This document shows, piece by piece, positions 23,008-35,460 of a stretch of 64,000 bases of DNA. The notes beneath the pieces are model-generated. The model saw only the letters and a list, made by a program, of their open reading frames with translations, was not told the origin of the DNA and ran no database searches. Source of the stretch: Symbiodinium natans (lineage: Eukaryota; Sar; Dinophyceae; Suessiales; Symbiodiniaceae). The position numbers and the translations under genes were made by a program. The first letter of the stretch is position 1, and every line of letters starts with the position of its first letter. The stretch is from the NCBI GenBank assembly GCA_905221605.1, contig CAJNDS010002297.1, positions 337,001 to 401,000 of the forward strand, given 5' to 3'.

Positions 23008-25877
23008 ATGAAGCCCTCGTGCGTTGTGGCCTTCTTGTTTGCTTTGGCTTTCAAGGCCGGTGTGTCTGCCGACACCCTTCGGGTCGACGCCGGAACAGAC
23101 GTCGCGGATGCCGGAGGAACGGAAACCGCGGAAGCGTGCCAGTCTGGGAGCCTGATCCAACGCCTGAGCTCATCCCATAAGGTGCTGTCCGACACGGAGG
23201 CGATGCCAGCGGAGTCCCTCAAGACACCAGAGATCAAGGAGAAGAAGAAGAAGAAGAAGAAGATGATGAAGAAGCAAAAGTCGGACAAGAAACACGCGGA
23301 TTTCATGGCCTTTCTCGCCGAGGCAAAAAAGGATGGGCCTGGGCATCCCGAGGGCTCTGAGTGCGAGCCGGCAGGAGCTCTGCCTGCGTCACGCGTTGTG
23401 TGCGACTTTCTGACTTTCGCATGCCGCCTCGGCCCAGTTCCTTTTGACTTGCTGCGCGTTGCACGTACCCCTGCCAGGAGCTCCGCTATTGGGCGAGAAC
23501 AGGGCAAAGTTCGAGCTGCTTTCGCAGAAGGTCTCCGCCCTCGACCTGGACCCTGTCCTCGCCCGCCTTGTCAAGAAGAACGATTACGCGCCCAAGCTTG
23601 CGAAGAGGGCCGCTGATGAGTACCGGAAGTTCCTTGTCTTGATGGGCATGGGGGAGACACCGATCGCCTCCCATATGGTTCTCGACGCCTGGCATTCACA
23701 CATCATGCCACCAGTCCGAAATATTAGCGCACTTCTTGTTGTTTCTAGCACTTTCTAGCCGTCGCCAGGCGGGGCTCTGGTGTTTCTCCTGCTAGCAGGT
23801 GCCTGTAATTTCGCGCGAGACCAGGTACACGAAGATGTACGAGCGGGACTGCCAGGAGGTATTTGGCCACCAGCTGGAGCATGACCCCCTTGGTCAGCAA
23901 TTGGAAGAAAGTCGCCTGAAGCAGACGCAGCAGCAGATCTGTGATTACTTCGGCATGGTTGACCGACTTGTGTGGTCGGCAGCAAAGCCAGCTGCTCTCT
24001 CGGAGAGCACGGACCCTTCTGACACAGCGGCCATCATGGATCAGTGGCTGGACCACATCAACGAGGAGGTTGAACTCCGCAAAGGTCTCCTGGCAGAGAA
24101 CGTCCACGTGATGGTGGCTTCACAGCACACCAACACGGCCGTGACGCACACGGGCCTCGAGAACGCTCTGTCCTTCTTCCACCACTACAGCCATGCCACC
24201 AGAGCCCGGAAGTTCCTGTCCGTGGACCACGAGGCCTTTGCCATCGAGATTGAGAAGGGCAAGCGCATGGGGGCCGACATCTTCGAGGTGGACTCCGAGG
24301 GGAAGATTCTGGACGTGAAGATCTTCATGGCCACCCTTTTCAAGGACGTAGACGACCTCAACGACGCAGGGCTCGAGAATCTCACCTTGCACTACACAGG
24401 CAACGGATCCATGGCCAGGAACACTTACCCCCTACAAGCCAGGATCTCAGTGGTGCTGTAGTGCAGAGTGCGACACTGCAGCGAGTAGGAGCGCGTAACG
24501 GCGTAGCAGGGAAACGTAAGCCATCGTAAGCATAGCTAGAGCCCTTGAAGCTTGTGAAGGCTTCGCTGGAAGCTTCGCGCTGTCGGCTAGCGCAGATTTA
24601 CAGTGAGAGAACGCTTAGGCGATGGTTCAAGTCGGGGAGGCAGGCGTCGCTTTGACCAAAGCCGCCATGGAGACGTGGATGCTCAATTTCAACAACAACG
24701 CAGCTGAGAAGCACGACCTTCTGGCGGCCGACGTGCGCCTGACGCATATGTCGCAAGTGACCGATGCGCCTGAAACTCGTGACGGGAAGGCTGAAGTGAT
24801 AGACTTCTTCCGCGACTTCGAAAATGCCACTGGGGCTCGAGAGTTCCTTTCCGTGGACGGAGGCGCCTTCATGATCGAGAACAAGGGCAATAACCTCCAC
24901 CCCCGGATGGGACTCTTGATTTTCGAGGTGAACCCCGAAGGCAAGATCCAAGACATCAAGATTTGGGTGGCCTCCCTGCAGGGGGACAGAGACGACTTGA
25001 GCGACAGCGGCCTGACTAGCGTCGCGCCGTCGCTACTGGACTCACGCGGAGAGGGGGCCTCGGTTTCGGGTGCCTTGGCCAGCCGCTTGCTGTATTGTAT
25101 TGTATTGTTTTTTTTTTTTTCTTTTGGTGGGTGCTTCGTGTAGAGGCTTGGCGCTGTCTTGCGCATTCTTGCGGTCAGACTTGCTGTAGACTTGCGTTCA
25201 GAGTTCGGAGCTCCAGGCGCGACTGAGCCTGCTGTGTGCCAGCAATCCGGCAGCCGACCATCGCTGCAGCAGATGCAGCGGTTCAACGCGTCGGTTGAAA
25301 AGGTGAAAGCGCTGGACCTGGATGCTGTCGTGGCAGTTCTCGTGAAGAAGGACGGCTACTCGCCCACGAAGGCAGCAGAGCTCGCGGAGGAATACCGCAA
25401 GTACCTGGCCCTGGTGAGCATCGGTCTCAGCCCCGTGCCGTCGAAGAAGGTGGATGATGCATGGCACGCCCACATCCTAAACACCAAAAAGTACCAGGCA
25501 GACACCCGCGCTCTGTTGGGCCACTTCCTCCATCACGAGCCGGCGAACCTTCTCTTGGAGCAGCAGGGCCTCAAAGAGCAGAAATCGTCCATGGACAACA
25601 TGTTCTTGCGCACCAAGATGCAGCTCTGCGACTACTATGGCCGCGTCGATGAAGCGGCGTGGTCCAAGGAAGACGTTGCTCTTTGCGCTTCTCGCAGCTG
25701 CAAATCTGGCAACCTTTTTTGCGTTTTTTTTTCTGTTTGTGAGTTCCTTTTTTGACAGAATCCGGTAGACTTGGTTGCTTTGCGTCCGTGTCACCTGAGC
25801 TATCCCAGTTGTGCGGGTGCTCCTGCGGTTGCGGTTGCAGCTGTGGATGCGCATGCTCATGTGGGTGTTGTTGCTGA
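23008..25877 (+). CDS. Secreted GRDP-like/NTF2-like tandem-array protein, unit 6
   Basis: Proposed exons: 23008-23392, 23478-23706, 23825-24449, 24619-25020, 25243-25708, 25759-25877 (741 residues, the longest Lys run of the array). Intron 1 carries the same CTGACTTT insertion as unit 2, and intron 2 lacks the GTGGCTCCATG segment seen in units 2-5, like unit 1. It thus mixes alleles of distant units, a sign of exchange between copies. Intron 4 has a GTATT duplication before its poly-T run. It is the last unit; similarity to the array fades after about 26220. Confidence 0.75.
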
Positions 25878-26225
25878 GCGAGGCTTGTGTCTGCCACTTC
25901 TTCGGACTGGCTTTCTGCAGTTTTTCTGCAGAGCTGCGGCATTTACCCGGTGAAAGGGTGTTTTGAGGCTCCACAGCAAGCCATAGTTTGGTTTGGCCTC
26001 GTTTGGCCTCGCATATCAACCTTTCGAAAACAGTACTTTCAATGCTCCACTTGCTTGGCAGAAGTTTCAACTCTGCAGTTTCAAAAATCTTGCAGCATCC
26101 TGCCTGGTATCCCCGCAGATGCCAGCAGTGATCTGGAGTGTTGTTCCGGTCCAGTTCCGCAAAAAAGGGGTGCCAACCGTGCGACTACATGTAGCGACAT
26201 CCGAGTCTTGAAGCGTTGCCTGTTT

Positions 26226-29200
26226 TGTCATCTTACTGCCATCGTGCTGTGCATATCGACATAAACCAAATACGATATGTTCGATGCTAGTTTGCAATCA
26301 CGCTGGTGGCAGCAGTTGTTTCAGCCGGTGTTCTTTCGGCCCAGGGCTTGCTGGCTTTGGTAGTTATGCGTGGAGTCTTCAGTAGGGGACCTCTGTTTAC
26401 AAGTATGGTTATTTGTCCGGTCATAGCTACCAGCACCGTCCAGCCAGGCTACTTCTATGAGAGGGTTAGAATTGCGATGTTCGGAGGGTCAGGTTTGGAT
26501 AGCTTGGGGCTTGAATGAGGTTTGGTTTTGTAAGGTATGGGCGGTGTTTCCTCGCCTTTCCCCATGTGCTGCCACGGAAGGTGGCTGGGCCATGTATGAG
26601 ATTATAGTCGTGTGTTCATATGGACGCAAAGCAGTCAGTGTATGAGACAAGTTTTGGAGATACAAGGGGGCTGGCGGAGCATGATCTGGCATAGCAGTGT
26701 TTGGCTCCACATGGACTCGACGGGTGATCGGGTGAACTGGCATGTTGATAGGAAAATCATATGCGAATCCCCAACCAACGTAGCTCAATGTAGACTATCT
26801 TGAGAGACATGCAGAAAGAGTGGGCGAGATCCGAAGCTGGGACTGTTGTAAAATGTCGGGAAGTCGTGCCCAAGCCCATGTGCCATTGTAAAAGACCACG
26901 TGTCTTGGATTAATTTCTTCTTGTGCGCTTGCATATACGAGGCACGAATCGCTGGAAGCAGCTGTTGCTTTTGAACCGAGGAAGAGCTTCCAAACGGCGA
27001 GCTGAAGATGTACATATATCCCACAGAGCCCATGCTTTGCTGCAATCCTTCCTGCGTGTTGTTTAGATTTGACGCGTTGGGTTCCACATGTGCGCTCCCA
27101 AAAGCGAGCCTTTTGCGCAAGAACGCTTCCTCACGGCTTGAAGCTCGACATCCATGATGTGCCAGTGGTGGGGCGGGCGGCGCTTCAGCAGCTTAAAGCA
27201 CTTTCGTCTCGACCGGGTCCTGCATGCAGGAGGGTCTTCAACTTGATGTCCAAAGGAAGTCTGCGAAGCCGCGTCGAACAAAGGCAGGGGTTCACTATGT
27301 AACAGACTTCGAAAAGAAGCGAGCTTTTCTTGACATGTCCGACATGGCGAAACCATCCTTTGCTACGTCAAATTCAAACTCTCAGGCTCTTGTTGCAGCA
27401 CACAAAACTGTGTACAGCCTGCCGGACACTACCACGCCGACACCCTAAGTGGCCATTTTCAACATACAGCTCCTGTGCTCCTCACACACCAAGCTGGTCT
27501 CCAAGAGAACAAGGCAGCCCTAAACACGCCACAAGTTTGGGCCTGAGCCAATTGCTCCTCACGCGGAGTCCACATCTCTCACACACTCTGCCTGCTGGCT
27601 GCTGCCCTCGGCGCTGAGTCCGAAGGAATGATCAGGATGAAAGGTTGAGGCATACTTAGGAACCAGCTACCCTAGTCGGCGGCTTCGGCCCTTGATTTCT
27701 TAAAGATTGCACGTGCTGAGATTCTTGCCAAGAGCGGTGCGTTGCCATCAGCACCTCCTGGACCTTCCGACAGCGTCCATCAACAGGGGCAAGCAGAGAA
27801 ACCCGTCGCTGGAAAGCTACATCTCGCGCAACTTCATCTGCCTCTCGATCGGCATGGTACTGCCAAAAATCGCCCGCATCCTCTTGTTGCTGGTGGGATT
27901 GCATCCAAGCAACACGAAAACCAGGCCGTTGCTGGCAAGGCAACTTTACTTGGTTTACGCCTGGCAAGCGAAAGTGGTAGAAGCATAGAGGGACTCATCG
28001 CATGTTTTTCAACTTCTCAGTCTGTCTGAAGATGCTCTGTGCCCAGCTGTATCATCTGCAGTTCAATGACCAGCATCGTGCAGGGCCGCAGGTACGAGCA
28101 GAGCACAACCTGCGAGGGCAGGCGCCGAGAGCAGCCGTGCACTCAAAAAAGGCCCTAAACCCCCCCCAAGTTTAAACTCTACATCTTCAACCGGGTCGAT
28201 GTGCCCGGGCTTGAACCTCGCACCTGAGTCGGCTCGGGGGTACCCAGGGCTTTGTGGGCTTTGTGGGCTTGAGGAGTGACCGCATGGAGGGGCACCTTTT
28301 CGCAGCACCACCACAAAAACACCTAAATCACCCGTAGATGAAAGATGCACGGGCCGGAAGTTGTGTGTCCCTGCCAAGTTCTCCAAGACACGAAACGGTG
28401 CAAGCATGATGTAAGCCTCAAAATTCTATGTCCAAGTGCACGCGAAAACCACCTCTTCACACGTTCCGTTCTTGGGGATTTTGCCAGGAGCGTCTTTTTT
28501 GATGGCTGGCTATTGTTTCGAAGGCCAAACAGAGCTTTCTGATTTGTGCAATTTTTATGGGTTTTCTGACACCTCTAAACCGACAATAGCCAAAGTGTGG
28601 CAAGGAAGGGGCAGCTTGCGAAGGTGAAGGCTACCCTGATGAGGGGGATGCCACCCGGAGTGGAAGCTCCTGGCCCTGGGAACACGGATCCAGAAGATAT
28701 AGGATGTTAGTTTTCAGTTTTTCATTCCTGACTCAAGTGCTCTCCACCGTCTTCTCACAGGTCAGGGTCTTGGGTTTAGGGCTAGGGTTTTTCAGATGTC
28801 GCCAGACTTGCAGAGTCTTGTCAGCTTGCAAGTTCAAGAGAAGCGCTTTGTGGATGACCGTAATGTGCGAAGCCATATCACTGTAGCTGTCTTTCTGTCG
28901 CTGCTGTCTGGAGGGTGGCAACCTGAGCTCAACTTGACATCTTGACATCCAGCAGTCCAGAAGTCTCACGATAAGTCAGCTAAGCTCTGCAGAACGCATC
29001 ACCACACTCGAGCATCCTGGGAAGAGGCTGAGATGCTAGTGAAAATTGGGGACGAGCGCCCTCTCGTTCGGTTTGGGGCCTCTGGTACTAGGACCGTGGC
29101 AGTGGCACATGCCAGGCTTCACTGGCACGGCAGCTAGGTTACGTAGGTTTCCGACTGTACCTGCGTATGGATGCTTGAGACTATACTGCGACATTTTGGT

Positions 29201-29715
29201 TCGTGTCTGTCCCAGAGGGTACATGGAACGAAGGGAGCAAGCAAGCAACCCCACAGACATGTAGGGCCTTCTGTTTAGCATGGTTTAGGGCATGCGACCT
29301 TAAGCTTCAGACTCTGCAGCTACATACCCCAGGGACCCTGATTCATAACAGCTTCGAGCCAGTACTCCTTCCATGCTTTCAATGCAGCGGGAATGAACCT
29401 CCGCGTTTCGGCTTTCGCGCTCCTCAGTGCGCACATCGCGTCTCGGCTCTTGAGCTGTTGGGACTCGAAGACAGAGTGTTCGGACTTCTTTTGCCTGCCT
29501 TCCCCTCCGCCCCCTCCCAAACAAACAGAGCGCAAAGCACAAAAGAGCCAAAGCCGTCCCAAAAACTCCCCCCCCAAACCGCCCTCACGCGGATGCCTAA
29601 CAGTACGGATTACGTATGATTACCTTGCTCTGGCAGTATCCAGGTCTCCTGCGTCGCCCAGGATGCCCAGGCCATTGTGACATCGCCCAGCCAGAGCGGG
29701 ACCTCACAGCGGTTG
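26226..29715. other. Gene-poor spacer after the array
   Basis: About 3.5 kb with open frames of at most 114 codons on either strand. None resembles a known family or shows signal-peptide, membrane or repeat structure worth naming. Composition is mixed. Exons with non-standard donors could be hidden here; without transcripts or a related copy I cannot call any. Confidence 0.4.
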
Positions 29716-29717
29716 TT

Positions 29718-29838
29718 CAGGTTTAGGGTTTAGGGTTTAGGGTTTAAGGTTTTGGGTTTAGGGTTTGGGGTTTGGGCTTCAGGGTTTAGGGTTGAGGGTT
29801 AAGGTTTAGGGTGTAGGGTTTAGGGTTTAGGGGGTTGT
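29718..29838. repeat. Telomere-like TTTAGGG repeat block
   Basis: About 15 degenerate copies of TTTAGGG with variants (TTTGGG, TTAAGG, TTGAGGG), here on the + strand, opposite in orientation to the block at 4955. It is interstitial. Confidence 0.85.
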
Positions 29839-30054
29839 GTTGCGAAGAGTTTGAAGGGTTGAGTAGCGTGCATGGTTGCAGGGATGCAGGGAACCAGGGC
29901 TCAGGGTTTCTGAAGGCAGTTCCTGACCATTTTCTTGAGAGTTCTCAAGTGATAAATTGCTTCCTCCTCCCCCTCCCCCCCCCAAGACCTCCCTAGTCTC
30001 TTGCGTAAGGATCGTGCGAAATTCTCACACCCTGAGCCTGGGTAGTCTTACTCG

Positions 30055-30265
30055 AATGTTTCCAGATTCCCAACTTCCCAGATTCGGCGATTTTCTCACC
30101 CTCAGGCCAACTAATCTGGGATTCTGGGAACATAGGGCCAGCAAATCTGAGAATCTGGGAATATACGCTGAACGGGAATCTGGGAATCTGGGAATCCTGG
30201 AAGTTGGGGTGAGAAAGTCTGGGAATCTGAGAAGTTGAGGTGAGCAAATCTGGGCATATGGAATA
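30055..30265. repeat. GGGAATCTGGGAA-type minisatellite with an inverted part
   Basis: At 30120-30260 the motif AATCTGGGAA and close variants recur about nine times at 8-25 bp spacing. At 30060-30095 the complement (CAGATTCCCAACTTCCCAGA) is present, so the two parts could pair as an imperfect hairpin. No coding signal. Confidence 0.7.
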
Positions 30266-31555
30266 GGGGAGACTGAGCTGAGCTAATCTGAGAATGTCAC
30301 ATTACAATGACAACCCGGGCAAATTTCATTCACAGCGCTGTCGAAATCCAATAGTTGGCATGCGAATACTGTTGCGGGCCTAGTTCCATAAGGTGAAAGG
30401 AAAATCACTTCAAACGTTAGAGAGACGTAATATATCCTAATTGCAAACGCTTGCGCGCGCCAAAAAGGAGGTTAGGGGGGTGGGGGGCCGGGGTGGGGGT
30501 GGGGTCCCCAACGTCTGAGGCTACTTTGTTTGTTCGACTAAATCACTTCTTCGAGTAAAACATTCCGAAACTTTCTATCTCTTTCCTCAATTCGAACGTC
30601 AATTCATGGGCAGCATCCTTTCAATTTGTTTCCGGACCGCCCCTCAGATTTAGGATGAAGTTGGCTTGGCCTATTTGAGTGAGTTTTGTTGCTTGTAGCG
30701 GCCGCCACCAGCACTTGAAGGCCTGTCAGAAAGAAAAGGTTTCATGGAGGGGTAGTTTCAGCTTGGAGGCTCGGTTCTACAGCCCAGCATCTGGGAAGGT
30801 TGTGGAATGAAGAGTCTGATAAAGGAAGCATCTCACCAAAACATGAGAATGAAAGGTTACTCTTTCTATTGTCAATGAGTTGAAATGCATATTCTTGTGC
30901 ATTTGTTTGAAGGTACATTGAAGAACCTGTTGGTTGGTAAAGATTTGGGGTTAACTTAACTTTCCTAGTTAAACAAACCAACTTGCCCTTTCGCCATTTA
31001 TCAAGACTTCATGAGATCATAGAACTCTTCAGGTTGGCCCCGAATCAAAATGATCTATAGCAGCAGAAGGCATGTACAGTCTTCAACATTCTGCCACTTA
31101 CCACTGGGGCCACACCTCTCTGAGTTAGACCAGAACATGATTTACAACGACTAAACAAATTCGGAATATGACAAGACTACGAATAAATGAGCAGACGTGT
31201 TGTCTGCTCACAATAGTCCTGTGTCGATATCGCCTCTGAGCTGTGTCTATTTCCTAGCGGACAAATGCAAAGCATGAAGCCTTTGACCGGTACTGAAATA
31301 GTACTACTGGGAAGGCTCATATCGGCAAGGGCCGGGCTAATTGCGTTAGTTCAGTGGCCGGCCATAGCCCATTATGATTTTTTTACTATAAAGTACATGG
31401 GTTCACACCAAGAATCTCTGGACTGCCATGGATGCCAATGTTCCTGTGAGAGATGACAGCTCATGCGGACTGTGGTTTTCGCATTGTGCTTCGGATATGG
31501 CAGAGATGACAAAGTGCAGGGGTCCGTATGTAGGGCATTTCAACATGTAGGGATG
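30266..31555. other. Gene-free stretch
   Basis: Mixed, partly AT-rich sequence, with a G-rich patch at 30470-30510. Only short open frames occur (the longest is 79 codons, - strand). I see no recognisable gene, RNA or mobile element. Confidence 0.4.
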
Positions 31556-31574
31556 TTGCCGTGAACACATGGGG

Positions 31575-32620
31575 ACCTTTTTTTTTTTAATAAAAGTCTT
31601 TTTTTGGGTTTCTATTTTAATTAGGAAATATTGAGAAAACATCACTTTTCTCTGTATGTGAAATAGGAAAACATTGATTGTCCCTAGATTCTTACTATGA
31701 AACCTCATTTCTATTTATATTTTCATAGGAAAACGTCATTATAGTAGCAAAACCTCAAGTTCCTGTATACTTCTCAGTAGGAAAGCTTGTATTCACTCTA
31801 TTTGACGTAGGACCGCAACTACTTTCTCATTGTTAGGTTTCTGCTTCTTGCTTATGCTACACGGAGTTCCCGGCTTCTTGGCTTGTTGGCTTCCAACCTT
31901 CGTGGCTTTTTGGCTTGTTGGCCTTCTGGCTATAATCTCTTTGTATATGTATTCTTTTATGTATTTATATACCCAGATTCCTACATATATATATATATAT
32001 ATATCTATAGGGGTAAACCATAGAGAAAATGCAGGTTCGGTAATCCTGAAATATAAAGAATCCTCCTAAGATCCTATCAAAGTCTAGAGATAGTCGAAAT
32101 CTACTGCCGAAGTTGAGCAAACAGAGGTTTTCCTATCGTACTACAAAATATATCGATGAAACAATGGAAGTATTGGAAAAACATAAGTTTTCGTGCGAAT
32201 ACATTTAAACATTTGCCTATCAAAATACAGAAACAAAGAGGTTTTCCTGTGGAACCCTAGAAAAACGCAAAGGTTTGCCTCTGAAGTAAGCAGAGGTTTT
32301 CCTTTATAACTATTTTTAAAAAACCTATGTAAATGCCAAGAAAAACGTGGTTTCCTTGTGCAAAATATGGAGAGCATGGAGGTTTTCCCTTGTAAATATG
32401 GAGTACATAGAGGTTTTCCCTTGCAAACACAGAGAACATAGAGGTTTTCCTAAGGGAATATCAAGGGCTTTGCCATGTAAATGTGGACATAATACAGGTT
32501 TTCCGATGATAGTATACACAAATTTTGGTTTTCCTATGTCCTATGGCGATGAACACAGTGAATAAACGTCTCCCTTTTTGTAAACACTAACAAAGAGGTT
32601 TTTCCTGTGATGAAAATATA
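31575..32620. repeat. Dispersed AGGAAAAC / GAGGTTTTCC repeat region
   Basis: The motif GAGGTTTTCC or a close variant occurs at about 32125, 32250, 32292, 32379, 32410, 32441, 32497, 32525 and 32596. In the middle the spacing is exactly 31 bp (32379, 32410, 32441). To the left (31630-31790) the complementary form AGGAAAAC appears several times. Between them lies a (TA)n run at 31985-32010. The - strand frames repeating GKP/GKT and REN motifs are translations of the repeat. Confidence 0.7.
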
Positions 32621-32740
32621 GACAAAACAGAAAAAGATGTTTTCAATAGGTCCCCTCAAGCAGAGTAGTAAGCAGCGACATACCGAAAAAGAAGATATCA
32701 TGTGAGAGGGAGGTCTTTGGGGGGTGGGGGTGACCAGTAA

Positions 32741-32822
32741 TATACTTATACATATATATATATATATTATGTAAGCATCTTTATCTATATATATATATAT
32801 ATGTATGTATATACACATATAA
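32741..32822. repeat. (TA)n microsatellite
   Basis: Two TA runs (about 32754-32768 and 32786-32803) separated by mixed AT sequence, followed by GTATGTATATACACATA. Simple repeat, no coding content. Confidence 0.85.
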
Positions 32823-33117
32823 TGAGATCTCTACTGTGGACCTCCCTACTTCGTCACCCAGGGTTAGCTCGCTTCCATAACCTGGCTTTTCCCGGCTCAG
32901 GAAAGAGTACGAGCCCACCCCGAAAAACCCACCAAAAACCCCTCAGAAGCTCAGCGGACCCCGAAACCCCTAAAGGACGGAACAGACCTGCCTGCCGGAT
33001 GCGGTTCCTTCAGCACTCCGGAGAGACCTGCTGGGCGACAGCGCCAGCTACCCCTTAGGCCCAGCGGTAGGTGGAGCAATGCCGGGTGGATTGGCCCTAA
33101 GTTCGGGTACCTTCCAG

Positions 33118-35460
33118 AGCCTCCATGATGACATTTTCGTGGAGCCTGCGTGTGATTTAGAGCATTTAGGGAGGCCTGCACTGGCAGGTTTGTGGAGTCT
33201 GTATGGCTCGCAGATGGAGCTGGACACACCAAGCACCATCTTCAAGATTCTCGCGGAGGAGGTGCTGGGCGGCCCGGCCAAAGCAGGCGAGAGTGTACCT
33301 GGTGCTGTAAATGGGCATTTCCACAAAGAGGGGTAACCCCCCCCCCGAAACCCTACCATCCCTTTGTCTAGGAATCAAAGCTTTGCCCTATCCAAGGTTA
33401 CAACGTCCGTGCCAGCGCACAAGACGTGAGCACTGCCGAGGAGGCCCTCTGGATGCTAGCGGGCTGCGCTCCGAATGACCCTGACGGCTGCCATGGGAGC
33501 AGGGAGTACCACGTCACCTTCGGGGCTGCTCGGCCATTGGTGAACCAAGGGTGAGGCACTCGAAGCGAGAAGGTCGGCAGGTGGACCATCTGCACATTTA
33601 TTGGTCAGTTCGTGCTACAATACACATGAATCAAAGAGGAGTTCATCCTTCCCCCTGATATCAACCGAGCCCCCCCCCGCTACATAGGGGGACGTCTTTA
33701 TTCAAATGTCATGTTTTGGGTCCAAAGGGTTTAGGGTCTAGGCTTGAGGGTTTGGAGGGTTTAAGTACTTCATTAGGGTGTAAACTGAAAGAGAGGGAGA
33801 GGGAGAGAGAGTGAGAGAGAGAGAGAGAGGGCGAGAGAGAGCAAAATAGAGAGAGAGAGAGAGAGCTCCACTCACACAGGAGATTGGTTGGTTTGAGGGT
33901 TTTGGGAGACCTCAACCCACCCCCTAATTCGCAATAGGTTTTAAATTGTTGGGGTGCTTTCGGGTGGATCTTCCGGAAAGTGTTTTGAGAAATAGGGGGG
34001 CATTTAATAAAAGGGAGAAGCGATTAGCAGCTTTAACCTTCAAGGATTCTGCGGTAATTCTTCAGCTTCAGATGCCTGGCTTTCTGTCTTGACTAACTCT
34101 TCCATGATTTTCCCCTCCTCGAGCATCAACTCCACATCTTCGCAGTGGGTTGTGCCCGTCTCTTTTGTTTTGCCTCTTGATCGCAAGCTTCCTACATCTC
34201 CGAGGGGTCTTTTTCAAAAGCTTTCGGGCGCAGGAAGTAAAAAATGGTGAAGCAGGACGCAGAGAGGCTAGTTGTTCACCAAATAGAATTCAAAGCGTAG
34301 GATACAGCATTGAAATCTGATTGTAGTCTCATAAAGATGCCGTTTCTACATGATGTCCTTGCAATTCTGCGCGGATAAACTAGAGGCATTCAGCGCGAGG
34401 ACGCCGCAAATGATCGAGCACTACATGGCCTCTAGCGCATCCAACTACAGAAGTCGGCATGCCAGCAAACCAAAGTCCTCGGAGAAGGAAGGTTGTCAGT
34501 TACTTTTTTCGTACTGCTTGCATCGGGGAAGTGAGAAGTGAGGTTACCTTTAGCTGGAACGTGTCGGTGGAGTTCGGTCGAGTGCAGCGGCTACAGATGG
34601 GGGGCTTGCTGGAAAACTTGGCCAGCATGGGATACCTGGCGCGATCTGGGATCTACCTCACAGAAAGCCTCGTGCACTATGCAGAGTCGTCTCACAGCCG
34701 GGCGCTCCTTGACGACTACAGGAGCTGCATGGAGCTGCCACAGCCAAGCCTAGGTTTCGTGATTCCCTGACATCCCCTTTACACGGCAGGAGCTATGATG
34801 CTCTTTACCATCGACCGCAGCAGTATTTCGACGACTTGCAGTATTTCGATTCCCAGACCCTCCTTGACTGTGCCGACTGGCTTGACCCCGATCAGGCAGC
34901 ACTTTGTGAGAACAGGTGGTGGAAAGCACCCATGTGCAGGGTGAAGAGAAGCTGGGACTTGAAGTGGGAATACATGGGGTTCAAAATGTGTTGTCGTAAG
35001 TGTGACGTAGCATTCCGAGCTGTGACTTTGGTTTTTTGGTTCATGCTCTGGTGGTTTGGGGGGTTCAGCCTCCCGCCACTCTCTCAGGTAACCTCACTGT
35101 CGGCTGCGTTCCGTGCCTGACGGCTACTCTGGGAGGAACCGCCTACCGGGTTGCAGAAGTGATGCAGAAAGCCGTCGCCCACAGAATGCCCTTGGCTCTG
35201 GGGGTGACGCAGAGCGTCAAAGACCTCCATGACCTTGTTGTGGCCCATCGGACTTTATTCGTCTTCTGGGAGCCAGATGTCACCTTTCTCTTGCTGCACC
35301 CCCGTCGGATTTCCTTCCCGAAGCACAATCCTGTGCAGTGGAAGGCGGGTGATTATAGTACCGACTCGGAAGCGCAAGACCCACGGATCGTGGTGAGCAG
35401 CGACCTGATGCGGCTGGCGCCCGACGCCCGGGAGCTACTGCTGAAGATGAAGTGGCCGCC
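33118..35460 (+). CDS. Copy 1 ectodomain exons (solute-binding-protein-like)
   Basis: These exons encode WSLYGSQMELDTPSTIFKIL, YNVRASAQDVSTAEEALWML, VQRLQMGGLLENLASMGY, LLDDYRSYDALYHRP and FVFWEPDVTFLLLHPRRISF. The set matches the intronless ectodomain of copy 2 in order. The arrangement (ILxExLGY, a GxL...G.YV loop, FxWEPD near the end) resembles glycine-betaine/proline-type periplasmic binding proteins (OpuAC-like). The last exon, 35088-35460, fuses segments that are three exons in copy 3. Ligand unknown. Confidence 0.55.

Larger units (their letters stand above)
5460..26225 (+). repeat. Tandem array of six ~3.6-kb gene units
   Basis: Six head-to-tail copies of one unit, with start codons at 5797, 8271, 12296, 15852, 19428 and 23008 (spacings 2474, 4025, 3556, 3576 and 3580). 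Exons are nearly identical between units. Differences concentrate in introns, in a Lys-codon run, and in the decamer satellite between units. Units 4-6 form one close group (leader of 'aatctcggtagatgtgg' type), units 2-3 another. The first unit lacks about 1.1 kb. The pattern indicates recent amplification with ongoing homogenisation (inference). Confidence 0.92.

Noticed and set aside
5670-26070. Long antisense frames (up to 232 codons) recurring in each array unit
   Set aside because: They mirror real exons on the + strand, cross intron boundaries, and have no recognisable domain; recurrence only reflects the tandem repeat.
27656-27988. Overlapping frames on both strands, considered as a reverse-transcriptase or transposase remnant
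   Set aside because: No catalytic motif, no flanking repeats, and frames of about 100 codons are expected by chance here.
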